A stretch of 64,000 nucleotides of DNA from an uncultured Candidatus Melainabacteria bacterium. Its GTDB lineage: Bacteria > Cyanobacteriota > Vampirovibrionia > Gastranaerophilales > Gastranaerophilaceae. Made by a program: the position numbers and the translations under genes. Positions 52,166-61,874 of this stretch are shown here, in pieces. Within the stretch, counting starts at the first letter, position 1. Each line of letters begins with the position of its first letter. The DNA lies in NCBI GenBank assembly GCA_934754505.1, contig CAKVIE010000009.1, positions 16,165 through 80,164 on the forward strand, given 5' to 3'. The notes below the pieces were generated by a model, which was given only the letters and a program-made list of their open reading frames with translations, was not told where the DNA came from and made no database searches.

Positions 52166-53791
52166 TTACACGTCAAACAACGAATGGAGTTTTTCTTCTG
52201 TTTCTTCGTTTGAAATTTCTTGTCTTTCTGCATTTAATTCAAGAGCCTTGCCGTAGAATTTAGCGGCATTCACTCTATCGTCAGAAAGTTCGTAAGTTCT
52301 TGCGAGGTTGAAGTATGCCGTTGTATATTTTTCATCTTTTTCGACAGCTTTTTCAAAACAATCTTTAGCTTCTGCAATCATATTTTTATTTTCGAGATAA
52401 ACAGCACCCAGATTATTGTAAGCAGGAGCATAATTTTCATCAGCGTCAATCGTATTTTTATAGGCAATCATTGCATCTTCAATAAAACCTTTTTTGTATA
52501 AAGAGGTTGCAAATTGATTGTTCACATGAACATCACGAGAATTTATTGAAAGAGCTTTTGAATAATTTTCAACAGCTTTATCATAATCTTCCTGCTCAAA
52601 ATATAAATCACCCAAAGCCGAATATGTATCTTCGCAATCAGGCATAAGTGAAAGTGACTGCATATACATTCTTATTGCTTTTTCGGGCTTTTTACGGACA
52701 TCGGAGTAAATAAGCGCAACCGCACGGCAAACCGTAGCAGTCCATTCCGGATCGGGGTTAAGATTAATTGCAATCAAATAATGATCTTCCGCCTCGTCAA
52801 ATTGGCATGCCCGAAAATACGCAAATCCCAACGCATTATGGAAAAACGCATTTGTATTATCTTCATCAACCGCAAGTTTAAACGCATTGACAGCATTGAT
52901 AAAATCATTTTTTTTCAAATACAAATGACCCAATTCATAATAGATATAGGCTTTGTCACCGTCTGTAAACAAGGCTTTTGAATATGATTGAATAGCTTCG
53001 TCAACTCTGTCCTGATAATACGTTTGCAAAATCGTAGCCGTTTTTAAAAGCGCTTCTCTATCGTAAGAATTGCTTTTCAAAACCTTTTTGTAGGATTTTA
53101 AAGCCGAAGAAATATTTTCTTTTTCAACATTGATGTCGCCGATAAGTTTGTTAAATATTTCAAAACGTCCTGTTTTAATGCTTCCTTTTCTGAAAATCTT
53201 TTCGGCATTTATTTTAAAACCCAATAAATTCAAGGTTTTACCAAATGCAAGATATTTGTTGACATTGAAATTTTCTCTGATTTTAGTCAAACTCATTTTG
53301 ATACAACCGTAATCAAATAAGCCTGATATCATGCCCGCCGTCAAATAATAACCGCTGCAAAACGCATTCGATAAAGAAAATTTACCCAAAAATAAACTTT
53401 CGGCATAAAAAAGACCTAAATTCAATTTCGCCCTTGAGGATAAAATCGGAGAGAGTTGAACAGCTTTTTTAAACTCGTATTCAGCCTCTTTGGTTTTTCC
53501 CGCAAGTTTCAAAAAATATCCGTAATACAACCTTGCATCAACACTTTTAGGGTAAATAGCAAGTGCCGAACGACATTTATCAAGTGCCGAAGTAAGGCTG
53601 ATTTGACCGCTTTCCCATAAAAGCAATGCAAGTCTGTAATAACTTTCCGCAATGCTCGGATTGTTTCTCAAAGTTTTTGAATAATATTCAATAGCCTTAT
53701 CCAAATCGTTTTTATTGTTCTTGATAAGCCAGCGTTCATGAGCCTCTCTGGCATATTCAAACGTCATTTCGGAAGTTTCGCTTTTGTTCAT
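52166..53791 (-). CDS. TPR-repeat protein
   Basis: 541 residues, no signal peptide. At least ten tetratricopeptide repeats, e.g. LDKAIEYYSKTLRNNPSIAE, VDEAIQSYSKALFTDGDKAY, YDKAVENYSKALSINSRDVH and IAEAKDCFEKAVEKDEKYTT. TPR arrays mediate protein contacts; no catalytic domain is attached. Three CATGCCCG octamers lie in or next to it. Single gene. Confidence 0.9.
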   Translation of the reverse strand: MNKSETSEMTFEYAREAHERWLIKNNKNDLDKAIEYYSKTLRNNPSIAESYYRLALLLWESGQISLTSALDKCRSALAIYPKSVDARLYYGYFLKLAGKTKEAEYEFKKAVQLSPILSSRAKLNLGLFYAESLFLGKFSLSNAFCSGYYLTAGMISGLFDYGCIKMSLTKIRENFNVNKYLAFGKTLNLLGFKINAEKIFRKGSIKTGRFEIFNKLIGDINVEKENISSALKSYKKVLKSNSYDREALLKTATILQTYYQDRVDEAIQSYSKALFTDGDKAYIYYELGHLYLKKNDFINAVNAFKLAVDEDNTNAFFHNALGFAYFRACQFDEAEDHYLIAINLNPDPEWTATVCRAVALIYSDVRKKPEKAIRMYMQSLSLMPDCEDTYSALGDLYFEQEDYDKAVENYSKALSINSRDVHVNNQFATSLYKKGFIEDAMIAYKNTIDADENYAPAYNNLGAVYLENKNMIAEAKDCFEKAVEKDEKYTTAYFNLARTYELSDDRVNAAKFYGKALELNAERQEISNEETEEKLHSLFDV

Positions 53792-53902
53792 ATTTCCCCG
53801 TTTTTAAACTCAAATACATTATATTTATATCAATTTTTCATTTTGCAAAATACCTATATTTATATGATTTTTACTGATTCAAATTTTCGATATAGATAAA
53901 AA

Positions 53903-53975
53903 TTAACATAACTTAATAAAATGGCAAAAGGCACGCAATTTCATGGTCTTACATGACTTTATAAAGATACGAACG
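53903..53975 (+). promoter_or_regulatory. Shared upstream module, copy D (weaker)
   Basis: TTAACATAACTTAA (53903-53916), GGCAAAAGGCA, and CTTTATAAAGATACGAACG (53957-53975) before the coiled-coil gene. Same order as copies A-C, but the last box differs. Confidence 0.4.
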
Positions 53976-53995
53976 CAAAAAATAAGGATAAAAAG

Positions 53996-55000
53996 ATGTC
54001 TATAGCAAATGCATTATTAAATAATTTATCGATGAGTTTAAGAAATGCACAGGCTCAAAAAGCACAAAAAGCAGAAGAAACCGAAGAAACTCAAAAGGCG
54101 GAAAAAGCACAAAAACAGCCGTCATTTGGAGGTTTGTCAGGTGTCAGTGTTAATTTGGAAAGAAATGCAGATGCTGATACATTAATTCATAATACAAAAG
54201 AAATTTATAAAAATTCACTTAAAGCATCAGCAATGTTGTATTTAGTAGGATTTGCAATCGGTTTTTGCCCCGGATTGTTATTTGCAGCATCATTAGCATT
54301 CCTTTTCTCAGGAAAAGGTTTGGATTTCAAATCACATTTGGTTAATTCACTTTCACAAAATGCAGATGTAATGGCAAAATTCCAAACTCAAAATCAAAAT
54401 CAACAACAAAATAATACGGTAGAAGTTCAAGCAGAAGTTGCAGATGCTCCGGCAGAAGCACCTAAAGCACCCGAAAAAGCAGCACAAGCTCCTGAAAAAG
54501 CTCCGCAGCTTGCACTTGAAACTCGTCAACAACCGCAATTAGCATTGGATTATCAACCGAGATTAGCTCTCGAAATGCACGATGATAATAAAGCAACTGA
54601 TCCTATCAAGGCTCAAAAAGAAGAACAATTATCACCGTTAGATCTTGCTCAATTAAAATATGCCAAAGCACTTGATAACCAAGACAAAGCTGCTGCAGCT
54701 CTTGAAAGAAGAGAAAAAGCTCAACAGGTTGCAGTTGAAAAATACGAAGAAGCTCAAGCAAGATTAGAAAAAGCTCAAGTTGAATACGATAAAGCAAATG
54801 CTCAAATGAAAGCTCAAATGACTGAAAAAATGACAAAATATCAACAAGCAGTTGTTACGAGATTTACAAACGCAAACTTGGCAAAAGAAAGAACTGATGT
54901 TGCAAAAGCAAAATTGGATCAAGCTCAAGTAAACGCAGCTATCGCTCAAAAAGAATTTGAAGATATGCAAGCTGAAGACATAGTTGACGTAAACATCTAA
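53996..55000 (+). CDS. Lineage-specific membrane protein with long coiled coil
   Basis: 334 residues. A polar start rich in Ala, Gln, Lys and Glu contains QPSFGG; one or two hydrophobic helices follow (about 79-104, MLYLVGFAIGFCPGLLFAAS). Then an Ala/Pro/Glu-rich stretch with short repeats (QLALE, RLALE, QLALD) and a C-terminal coiled coil (about 215-325, EKAQQVAVEKYEEAQARLEK). No enzyme motif. It shares its 3' pyrimidine-rich element and partly its upstream module with the gene at 61671-61874. Confidence 0.75.
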   Translation: MSIANALLNNLSMSLRNAQAQKAQKAEETEETQKAEKAQKQPSFGGLSGVSVNLERNADADTLIHNTKEIYKNSLKASAMLYLVGFAIGFCPGLLFAASLAFLFSGKGLDFKSHLVNSLSQNADVMAKFQTQNQNQQQNNTVEVQAEVADAPAEAPKAPEKAAQAPEKAPQLALETRQQPQLALDYQPRLALEMHDDNKATDPIKAQKEEQLSPLDLAQLKYAKALDNQDKAAAALERREKAQQVAVEKYEEAQARLEKAQVEYDKANAQMKAQMTEKMTKYQQAVVTRFTNANLAKERTDVAKAKLDQAQVNAAIAQKEFEDMQAEDIVDVNI

Positions 55001-55008
55001 AAAAAATA

Positions 55009-55029
55009 TTTTCTCTCTATCTCTCTCTA
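55009..55029 (+). repeat. Pyrimidine-rich element in 3' region, copy 1
   Basis: TTTTCTCTCTATCTCTCTCT plus A; identical 21 bases occur on the minus strand at 61564-61544, after the other gene that has this upstream module. Confidence 0.8.
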
Positions 55030-55052
55030 TTAAAAAAAATTGTGTGTGTTCC

Positions 55053-55083
55053 GACGTGATAAAGTTATCACGTCTTTTCTTTT
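55053..55083 (+). terminator. Strong terminator of the coiled-coil gene
   Basis: GACGTGATAA, loop AG, TTATCACGTC, then TTTTCTTTT. Confidence 0.93.
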
Positions 55084-55140
55084 GTTAAAATCTATAAATT
55101 ATTTTTTATAAATTAAAAAATAAAGTACAATAATATCGTT

Positions 55141-56028
55141 ATGAAAAAGTTTTTAACCATATTATTAATATTAACCTGCACGGCAGGACAGTGTTTTGCC
55201 GTAGAAGCGGACGATTCGATAGATGCAATTATCGAAAAAACTTACGGTGTTGATTCGACTTTACCCAAATTACCGAGAACATCACCAAAATCAGTAAAGT
55301 CAGATGTGATTTTTCAAACAGGAAATCAAAGCACCCCGACAACCGTAAAAGCTCCTGCAACGACGACAACAACATCAACTTCTGCAAAACAGCAGGAGCA
55401 GATAAAATCCTTCGATTCTATCCCCAAAATTCCGCAAAAAATAAATGTCCGAACATCAAAAGTCGGAAGATGGAAAAAGTTTAACGTAAAATTCAACAAT
55501 AATATTTCTGACGGTTCAAGAGCAGGAGCAAAAGTATCTTTCACGACAAAAGCCCCTGTTGTAACGAAGAAATTCATTTTGCCGACAGGAACAATAATCC
55601 ACGGAACAGTTGTAAATTCACACTCTCCTCAAATGCTCGGAAACGGCGGATTACTTTCAATAAAAGCAGACTACATTCAATATAACGGAAGAACTTCATA
55701 TTGTGAGGGAAATATAGTTTCCGTAAATCACAAACTCGTACTTTTCAACAATATAAAAGGAAATAACGGATACGTTCGAGGGGTTAAAAAGGTTGTAAAA
55801 CCTGCAAAAACTTTCTACAACAAATCAGTTAAAGTAAGCAAAAAACTATGGAACTCCCCCGGATTTATACTCGCACCGATAACATATTTACCCGGAGCAG
55901 TATTTTTAGCAGGTGATGTAATCGTTTCACCGATTGGCGGACTTTTCCACAAAGGCGACAGAGTATATATTCCGAAAGGTACTGATGCTGTTATAAAACT
56001 TACGGCACCTGCATACATAGAATATTAA
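55141..56028 (+). CDS. Secreted protein of unknown function
   Basis: 295 residues. Signal peptide MKKFLTILLILTCTAGQCFA cut before VEAD. A Thr/Ala-rich linker (about 65-85) is followed by a beta-rich domain: NNISDGSRAGAKVSFTTKAP, LPTGTIIHGTVVNSHSPQML, FILAPITYLPGAVFLAGDVI, KGDRVYIPKGTDAVIKLTAP. The segment around TGTIIHGTV and GDRVYIPKGT resembles beta domains of envelope proteins, but no named family is certain. 48 bases before the transglycosylase gene. Confidence 0.72.
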   Translation: MKKFLTILLILTCTAGQCFAVEADDSIDAIIEKTYGVDSTLPKLPRTSPKSVKSDVIFQTGNQSTPTTVKAPATTTTTSTSAKQQEQIKSFDSIPKIPQKINVRTSKVGRWKKFNVKFNNNISDGSRAGAKVSFTTKAPVVTKKFILPTGTIIHGTVVNSHSPQMLGNGGLLSIKADYIQYNGRTSYCEGNIVSVNHKLVLFNNIKGNNGYVRGVKKVVKPAKTFYNKSVKVSKKLWNSPGFILAPITYLPGAVFLAGDVIVSPIGGLFHKGDRVYIPKGTDAVIKLTAPAYIEY

Positions 56029-56076
56029 TTTGAAAATTTCACATTTTTCTACGATAATAAAAATAAGGAAAAACTC

Positions 56077-58047
56077 GTGGGATTAAGACTAAAAATAATA
56101 ACTTTTATAATACTTATTCTTGTTGCACTCGGCGGTGCAGGCGGTTTTTACTACGCACATGCAGCAGGTTTTGACAATAAAAAGCAATACAAACTTGCTG
56201 ATAATTTTTATGCGAAAAAACAATATCAAGATGCCTATGCATCATTTTTGAAAATTAAATATTTTTCGAAATATCATAAAGCAGCACTTTTAAAACAAGC
56301 ACTTGCTGCTGAAAAACTTGATGATTGGAATATTGCCGAAAACAAATACGCAGCCTTTTGCAGCAGATACAAAGGTTCAACTTTTTACGAAAGAGCAAGA
56401 TATTCTCTCGGCAAAGCCTATTTCAAAAACAAAAAATACGACAAAGCAAAATCAGTATTCAAACAAGTTTTGGAACAATCGGAAATTGATGATTACAAAC
56501 TTGCAAGCTGTTATTTTTTAGGCAAGATTGAATTTTCAAAAAATCAAATTACTAATGCGAAAAAATATTTTTCACACTATTTGAAAAAAGCTCCGACCGG
56601 AACATACGCACTTACAATTGCTTACGATATGAAGGATATGGTTTTGTCGATTGATGAAGCTGTTTTGATATCAAAAATTTTCCTCGCAAACCAACTGTAC
56701 GATGAGGCAATCGTCGTTTTGAAAGACAAACCCGTTGAAAAATGCTGGACATATTTGGCAATAGCTTATTACTACAAAAATGACATCAAAAAATTCAACC
56801 AACTCACAAACGACGGTTATGCAAAAAATGCAGGCTTTATAAGTGCCGAAGATATGGAAAACTTCACGGCATTTTATCTCACGATGAAAAAAGATGATAA
56901 AAAAGAAATCGAGAAACTTTTGGCAACCACTGCAAACAAAGTTATTCCTGATTATTTGCTATACAAAAAAGCATCATTTTTACCGGAAAAAGACAAAACC
57001 GCCATTTACAAACAAATTGTTCAAAAATACCCGAAAAGTAAATATATTCCGACTTGTTTAGCAAATATTTTCTTCGATTTTGCAAATAACGGGAAAATAT
57101 ATTCCGCAATAAAAGTCGGTGAAATATATTCGGACAAATTTTCCAACAACGACGATGCTCCGAGAATACTATTCTGGACAGGAAAATATTTTCTGAAAGC
57201 AAAACGCTATGACGATGCAAAAAAATATTTCAACAAAGTTTGCGAAAAATATCAAGGCTCATATTACGCATTTAGAGCTGCATCTTATTTAGAAAACAAT
57301 CCGAAATTTTCTTGGAAATTCACAAAGAAATTTTTACCAAACGAACAGGAAATAAAATTCCCAATGTCCGAGATGAAGTCCAAAGATACGGAATTTATTA
57401 ATTTATTCCTTGAATTAGGTGATACAACCGTTTGGGAAGAAATTCCTTTTGAAAATTCAGCACTTTTAGCTTGGAACGAATACAAAAAAGGCAACAAAGC
57501 AAAATCGACCTATCTTGCCGATAAATATATCAAAAAATCCGATAAAAAACTCAACTATGACAATCCTGTTTGGAAATTGGCATTCCCGATTTATTATTCG
57601 GACGAAATTAATGCAAATTGCAAAGCAAACAACCTTGATGCATTTTTGATATTGTCTTTAATCAGAGAAGAAAGTCATTTTACACCCACAGCAAGAAGTT
57701 CATCAAATGCTATCGGGCTTATGCAGCTTCTTGTCCCGACAGCAAGCTACATTGCGGATAAAATCAAAGCTGATGCACCATCTGATTACAAACTTCAGCA
57801 ACCTGATTACAATATTATGCTCGGCACAAATTATTTTTCACACGTTGTTGAACTTACGGGAAGTGAAATTTATGCAGTCGGCGGCTACAACGGCGGTCCA
57901 AACGCTATGAACAAATGGAAAGAAAAAATAAAAACAGACGATATTGACGAATTTGTCGAAAGCATTCCGTATGCAGAATCGAAAAATTACATCAAAAAAG
58001 TATTCCGCAGCAGATATAACTACGCAAATATTTACGATGCAAAATAA
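56077..58047 (+). CDS. Soluble lytic transglycosylase (SLT domain) with TPR-like helical region
   Basis: 656 residues, start GTG 56077 after AAGGAAAAA. N-terminal membrane anchor or signal (about 5-30), then a long TPR/alpha-superhelix region (about 40-450, e.g. YDKAKSVFKQVLEQSEIDDY) as in Slt70. The C-terminal SLT domain has the catalytic Glu in LILSLIREESHFTPTARSSS and NAIGLMQLLVPTA, then VGGYNGGPNAMNKW. Cleaves glycan strands of peptidoglycan in the periplasm. The converging helicase gene ends 8 bases away. Confidence 0.93.
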   Translation: MGLRLKIITFIILILVALGGAGGFYYAHAAGFDNKKQYKLADNFYAKKQYQDAYASFLKIKYFSKYHKAALLKQALAAEKLDDWNIAENKYAAFCSRYKGSTFYERARYSLGKAYFKNKKYDKAKSVFKQVLEQSEIDDYKLASCYFLGKIEFSKNQITNAKKYFSHYLKKAPTGTYALTIAYDMKDMVLSIDEAVLISKIFLANQLYDEAIVVLKDKPVEKCWTYLAIAYYYKNDIKKFNQLTNDGYAKNAGFISAEDMENFTAFYLTMKKDDKKEIEKLLATTANKVIPDYLLYKKASFLPEKDKTAIYKQIVQKYPKSKYIPTCLANIFFDFANNGKIYSAIKVGEIYSDKFSNNDDAPRILFWTGKYFLKAKRYDDAKKYFNKVCEKYQGSYYAFRAASYLENNPKFSWKFTKKFLPNEQEIKFPMSEMKSKDTEFINLFLELGDTTVWEEIPFENSALLAWNEYKKGNKAKSTYLADKYIKKSDKKLNYDNPVWKLAFPIYYSDEINANCKANNLDAFLILSLIREESHFTPTARSSSNAIGLMQLLVPTASYIADKIKADAPSDYKLQQPDYNIMLGTNYFSHVVELTGSEIYAVGGYNGGPNAMNKWKEKIKTDDIDEFVESIPYAESKNYIKKVFRSRYNYANIYDAK

Positions 58048-58054
58048 ATCAAAT

Positions 58055-60031
58055 TTATTCCGCTGTTAAAGCCCATCTTTCAAGAATTTCGGTAGAAATA
58101 TTTTCCGTAAATCTTGACGGCTTCGACAAAACCATGCCCGTCGCTCTATCAAACATATCTGTCGGATAGCTTATGAAAAGGTGTGTTTTAGCACGAGTTA
58201 CGGCAACGTAGAATAATCTCAATTCTTCGTCCAATTCTTCCGAGGAATTAAACGAATATATTGACGGAAATCTGCCGTCAACAGCACCGATTACAAACAC
58301 GGCTTTATATTCCGTACCTTTTGCACCGTGAATGGTCGATAAAGTAAGACATTCATCTCGAACAGCACCTTCTTCGGCATCTGTCACTGACATCTCGGGC
58401 GGCTCAAGTGCTAAATCGGACAAAAAAGACTCTAAATCATTATACTTTGCCGACAAATACAAAATATGCTCTAAATCCTTTTCCCGCTTATCTGCATCAT
58501 CATAATGCGAAGTCATCACCGGTTCATAATATTCAATAACCTTTTCCGTAACATCTTTCGGATTTAAAATATTTTTTCTTGCTGAATTAATTAACTCAAA
58601 AAGCCCTTGCAAATCCGCTCTCTGTGACGGCTTTACGGGAAGATTTTCGACGGGCATGGTTTCTGTTGCAAGAACAGGCAAAAGTTTGTTGACCGCAGCC
58701 GTTCCAATTCCGTTTTGCAAAAGCAAAATTCTCGTCAAAGAAATTTCATCATAAGGATTTAAAATAACTCTTAAATAAGCCGTAATGTCTTTAACATGAG
58801 CTGTTTCAGTAAATTTCAAACCGCCGATTTTTCTATACGGGATTTTTTGCTTTATCAACTCTGTTTCAACATCATACATCATCGAAGCACTTCTTGCCAA
58901 AACAGCGATATCATCAAGCGGAACACCTTCTTCATTGCAAAATTCCAAAATTCTCTGAACAACAAACTCACCCTCGCTTCGAGTATCCTCACAGCATATC
59001 AAGGCTGGTTTTTCATCATATTTTATCGTAGAAAAAAGTTCTTTTGAATATTTTTCTTTTGCTTTTTTAAGAATTTCATTAGCCAAATCAAGAATATTTT
59101 GCGAACTTCTGTAATTCTGCTCTAAAGTAACAATTTTACAGCTCTCATAAGTATTAGGAAAATTCAAAATGTTCTTGAAATTTGCACCTCGAAAAGAATA
59201 AATACTTTGAGAATCATCACCAACAGCCGTAACATTATTGTGATTTGAGGCAATCAGTTTAACAATCTGTGCCTGAATACTGTTCGTATCTTGATATTCA
59301 TCAATCAAAACATATTTATACTTATTGGAAATCTTGTTTCTGACCGAATCATTAGACATCAAAAGAGCCTTTAAATATAAAAGTAAATCATCATAATCCA
59401 ACATTGAACGCTCTTTTTTATAATCATTATAGGCATTGGCAATCTGAATTATTTTCTCCGTGCAATGCTCAAATTGTTTAAATTCTGTTTTGATAATTTC
59501 TTCAATATTAATATCTTTATTTATGGTTTTGGAATAAATGTCCAGAATTGTCGATTTTTTAGGAAATCGTTTTTCCTTTTTATCAACGATTTTGCTGCGA
59601 ATGTGATTTATAATATCTTCAGCATCGCTTCGGTCAAGCACGGTGAAATTATTCTTCAAATCTGCAAATTGTGCATATCGGCGTAAAATATAGTTTGCAA
59701 AGGAATGAAAAGTTCCGCTCGTAATTTTTTTCAACCCTGTTGATAAAACCGACTCAGCTCTTGAAATCATTTCTTTAGCTGCACGTCTTGTAAACGTCAA
59801 AAGCAAAATATTATCGGGAGAAACACCGTCTTCTATAAGTCTTGCAACCTTATAGGTCAAAGTCCTCGTTTTGCCTGAACCTGCACCTGCTATTATCAAA
59901 AGCGGACCGTCTTTATGCAAAACAGCTTCCAACTGTGCCTCGTTTAACTCTTTTTCATAATCAATTTTATAAAGTTTGACGTCAGATTTTATCTTTTTTA
60001 AAGTATATTTTTTTACCGTAACTTCTTGCAT
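58055..60031 (-). CDS. UvrD/PcrA/Rep-type superfamily 1 DNA helicase
   Basis: 658 residues. Walker A IIAGAGSGKTRTLTYKV (about 46-62), Walker B with LIDEYQDTNSIQ, motif III GDDSQSIYSFRGA, motif IV region LEQNYRSSQNIL, motif V STIHGAKGTEYKAVFV and motif VI FYVAVTRAKTHLFIS. An ATP-driven 3'-5' helicase in repair or replication. A C-terminal UvrD Tudor-like end is absent, so the Rep/PcrA/UvrD subtype is open. Two CATGCCCG octamers lie within it. Confidence 0.95.
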   Translation of the reverse strand: MQEVTVKKYTLKKIKSDVKLYKIDYEKELNEAQLEAVLHKDGPLLIIAGAGSGKTRTLTYKVARLIEDGVSPDNILLLTFTRRAAKEMISRAESVLSTGLKKITSGTFHSFANYILRRYAQFADLKNNFTVLDRSDAEDIINHIRSKIVDKKEKRFPKKSTILDIYSKTINKDINIEEIIKTEFKQFEHCTEKIIQIANAYNDYKKERSMLDYDDLLLYLKALLMSNDSVRNKISNKYKYVLIDEYQDTNSIQAQIVKLIASNHNNVTAVGDDSQSIYSFRGANFKNILNFPNTYESCKIVTLEQNYRSSQNILDLANEILKKAKEKYSKELFSTIKYDEKPALICCEDTRSEGEFVVQRILEFCNEEGVPLDDIAVLARSASMMYDVETELIKQKIPYRKIGGLKFTETAHVKDITAYLRVILNPYDEISLTRILLLQNGIGTAAVNKLLPVLATETMPVENLPVKPSQRADLQGLFELINSARKNILNPKDVTEKVIEYYEPVMTSHYDDADKREKDLEHILYLSAKYNDLESFLSDLALEPPEMSVTDAEEGAVRDECLTLSTIHGAKGTEYKAVFVIGAVDGRFPSIYSFNSSEELDEELRLFYVAVTRAKTHLFISYPTDMFDRATGMVLSKPSRFTENISTEILERWALTAE

Positions 60032-60086
60032 ACAAAAATTATATCATGCAAAAATCATCAAAAACTATTTGGAAAACTAATAAATT

Positions 60087-61349
60087 TTAGTTTTTGGTCT
60101 TAGAAATTTTTTTATCTTTCGGAATCCAGAACCCAAAGGAACAAACACCGTCTTCGTCACTTTGGGCAAAAACTTCTCCGTTATGAGAAACAATAATTTC
60201 TTTAGCCAAATAAAGTCCTAAACCCGTACCACTTTTGTGTTTTTTAGCAGTTTCAACAGATTTAAATTTCTCGTAAATTTCAGCCAATTCTTCCGGCTGT
60301 ATATATTGTCCGTCATTAATAACTTTAAAATACAATTTGTCTTTTTCTGATTTTAATTCAATTTTTATTTCAGAATTTTTATACCCATGATAAATTGCAT
60401 TCGATATCAAATTCAAAATAACTCTTTTTATATGAAATCTATCTGCATTTATCATTACAGACTCAGTTTCATCTTTATTTATAACAGTTAAAGTTTGTTT
60501 TTTTTCTTCTGCTAATTTTTTTATTGACTCTGCAATAGCTACAGCCAGCTCATTAACATCAAATGTTTCATAATTAACTTTCAAATTACCGCAATCAGAG
60601 GTATATGTAGTCAAAATATTTGAAATTAAATCACTCATATAAGTACAAGATTTACGAACTTCTTCAATTATTTCTTTCTGCTTGTCATTCAATTTGCCAA
60701 AATAATCCTTTAAAAGTAAATCAATAATTCTTAATTGAGCATTCGTCGGAGTTTTCAAATCGTGAGTTAAGGTTGCAACGTAAGTGTTTTTTCTTTCCTC
60801 AATTTGTTTTTCTATATCAATGTTTTTCAAGAATACGATAATTCTTTCGACTCTATTATTCTTACCGATAACAGGTGCTTTCGTAATTCTAAACCAAATC
60901 GGCTCGCCTGCTTCAACTTCAATTTTATCTTCAAGACGAAGCGTTTTTCGATTTTCTATAATCCATTTATCCTGCTCTAAATGGTCATTTATATACAATT
61001 CATAAGAGGATTTCCCTATAATTTCATTCAGGGAACGCTTAAACAATTCCGAAAGTGCTTGGTTTGCAAGAAGAATTTTCCCGTTCGTATCTTTTAAATA
61101 AAGAACTATCGGTGCATTTTCAAGCAATGTTTTTAACTGCTCGTGCTGAACAAGCAGGTTTTCTTCCATTTTATTTGTTTCTTTGATGTTCATTATCACA
61201 AGAACCAAACTCATAATAATAACAAAAGATGTAATTATAATCGCATCTTTAATTTCAATAACAACATTGGCAAGCAGCATCGGTGAAATCAAAGCATAAA
61301 ACAATATTAAAGAAGATATGGCTATTATAATGTTCTTAACTTTGTTCAA
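60087..61349 (-). CDS. PAS-domain sensor histidine kinase
   Basis: 420 residues. Two N-terminal membrane helices (about 8-28 and 36-54), a PAS domain (about 72-180, LLENAPIVLYLKDTNGKILL), H box ATLTHDLKTPTNAQLRIIDL, and an ATPase domain with RVILNLISNAIYHGYKNSEI, KVINDGQYIQPEEL and SGTGLGLYLAKEI. The N-terminal G1 motif is reduced to NDGQYI, as in HWE-free minimal kinases. No partner regulator is adjacent. Confidence 0.92.
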   Translation of the reverse strand: MNKVKNIIIAISSLILFYALISPMLLANVVIEIKDAIIITSFVIIMSLVLVIMNIKETNKMEENLLVQHEQLKTLLENAPIVLYLKDTNGKILLANQALSELFKRSLNEIIGKSSYELYINDHLEQDKWIIENRKTLRLEDKIEVEAGEPIWFRITKAPVIGKNNRVERIIVFLKNIDIEKQIEERKNTYVATLTHDLKTPTNAQLRIIDLLLKDYFGKLNDKQKEIIEEVRKSCTYMSDLISNILTTYTSDCGNLKVNYETFDVNELAVAIAESIKKLAEEKKQTLTVINKDETESVMINADRFHIKRVILNLISNAIYHGYKNSEIKIELKSEKDKLYFKVINDGQYIQPEELAEIYEKFKSVETAKKHKSGTGLGLYLAKEIIVSHNGEVFAQSDEDGVCSFGFWIPKDKKISKTKN

Positions 61350-61510
61350 TTGCGATAATGTCCTTTCAAAACCTCTATTTAGTTATATAATATTTTCCTT
61401 TCAATGAATATTAATCAGTTGGGTAATTTACAAAATAAAAAAAATTGTTCTATTAGCGAAAAACATAGCCTTTTCGGGCATGCCCGCTTGGAGTAAAAAA
61501 TGTAAAACCA

Positions 61511-61533
61511 AAGAAAAAGCCCCTTTTCGGGGC
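61511..61533 (-). terminator. Terminator of the 67-residue gene
   Basis: On the minus strand GCCCC, loop GAAAA, GGGGC followed by TTTTTC. About 140 bases after the stop codon at 61671, so the mRNA has a long 3' region. Confidence 0.85.
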
Positions 61534-61543
61534 AAAGTACTTT

Positions 61544-61564
61544 TAGAGAGAGATAGAGAGAAAA
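61544..61564 (-). repeat. Pyrimidine-rich element in 3' region, copy 2
   Basis: Identical over 21 bases to 55009-55029. It lies between the stop codon and the terminator in the minus-strand transcript. Confidence 0.8.
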
Positions 61565-61670
61565 TTTTAAATCTTTTTTAAATACCTTCGTGTCGGTATA
61601 TCATCTTTACAAATATTCATTAAAAATTGAAACATTTCAAAATTTAATATTCAAAATCACTTAACAAATC

Positions 61671-61874
61671 CTAATTATTACTCATGACAAGTTTAAATGT
61701 GGCCAATTTTTTTATTGAAAGCATCTTGTGCTCAATTTTTTGATTATGCGATATATTCATAATCCTTACAATTCGTTGGATTTCATTTCTGTTTTTAAAA
61801 TTCGATACATCATATACATTCTTTTCGGGGTCTGCAATAACGCCTACAAGTGTCATCAATTGTGTTTCATTCAT
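61671..61874 (-). CDS. Small orphan protein, 67 residues
   Basis: ATG 61874 follows AGAGGAAAT at good spacing. The sequence (MNETQLMTLVGVIADPEKNV, then YDVSNFKNRNEIQRIVRIMN and a basic tail) has no recognised domain. The transcript would have an unusually long leader of about 220 bases from the promoter module near 62.1 kb. Real because of the ribosome site, promoter module, conserved 3' element and terminator; function unknown. Confidence 0.65.
   Translation of the reverse strand: MNETQLMTLVGVIADPEKNVYDVSNFKNRNEIQRIVRIMNISHNQKIEHKMLSIKKLATFKLVMSNN

Larger units (their letters stand above)
61350..61670. other. Intergenic region with 3' elements of the 67-residue gene
   Basis: Contains a minus-strand terminator (61511-61533), the pyrimidine element (61544-61564 on minus) and a perfect CGGGCATGCCCG palindrome at 61475-61486. 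No gene. Confidence 0.6.
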
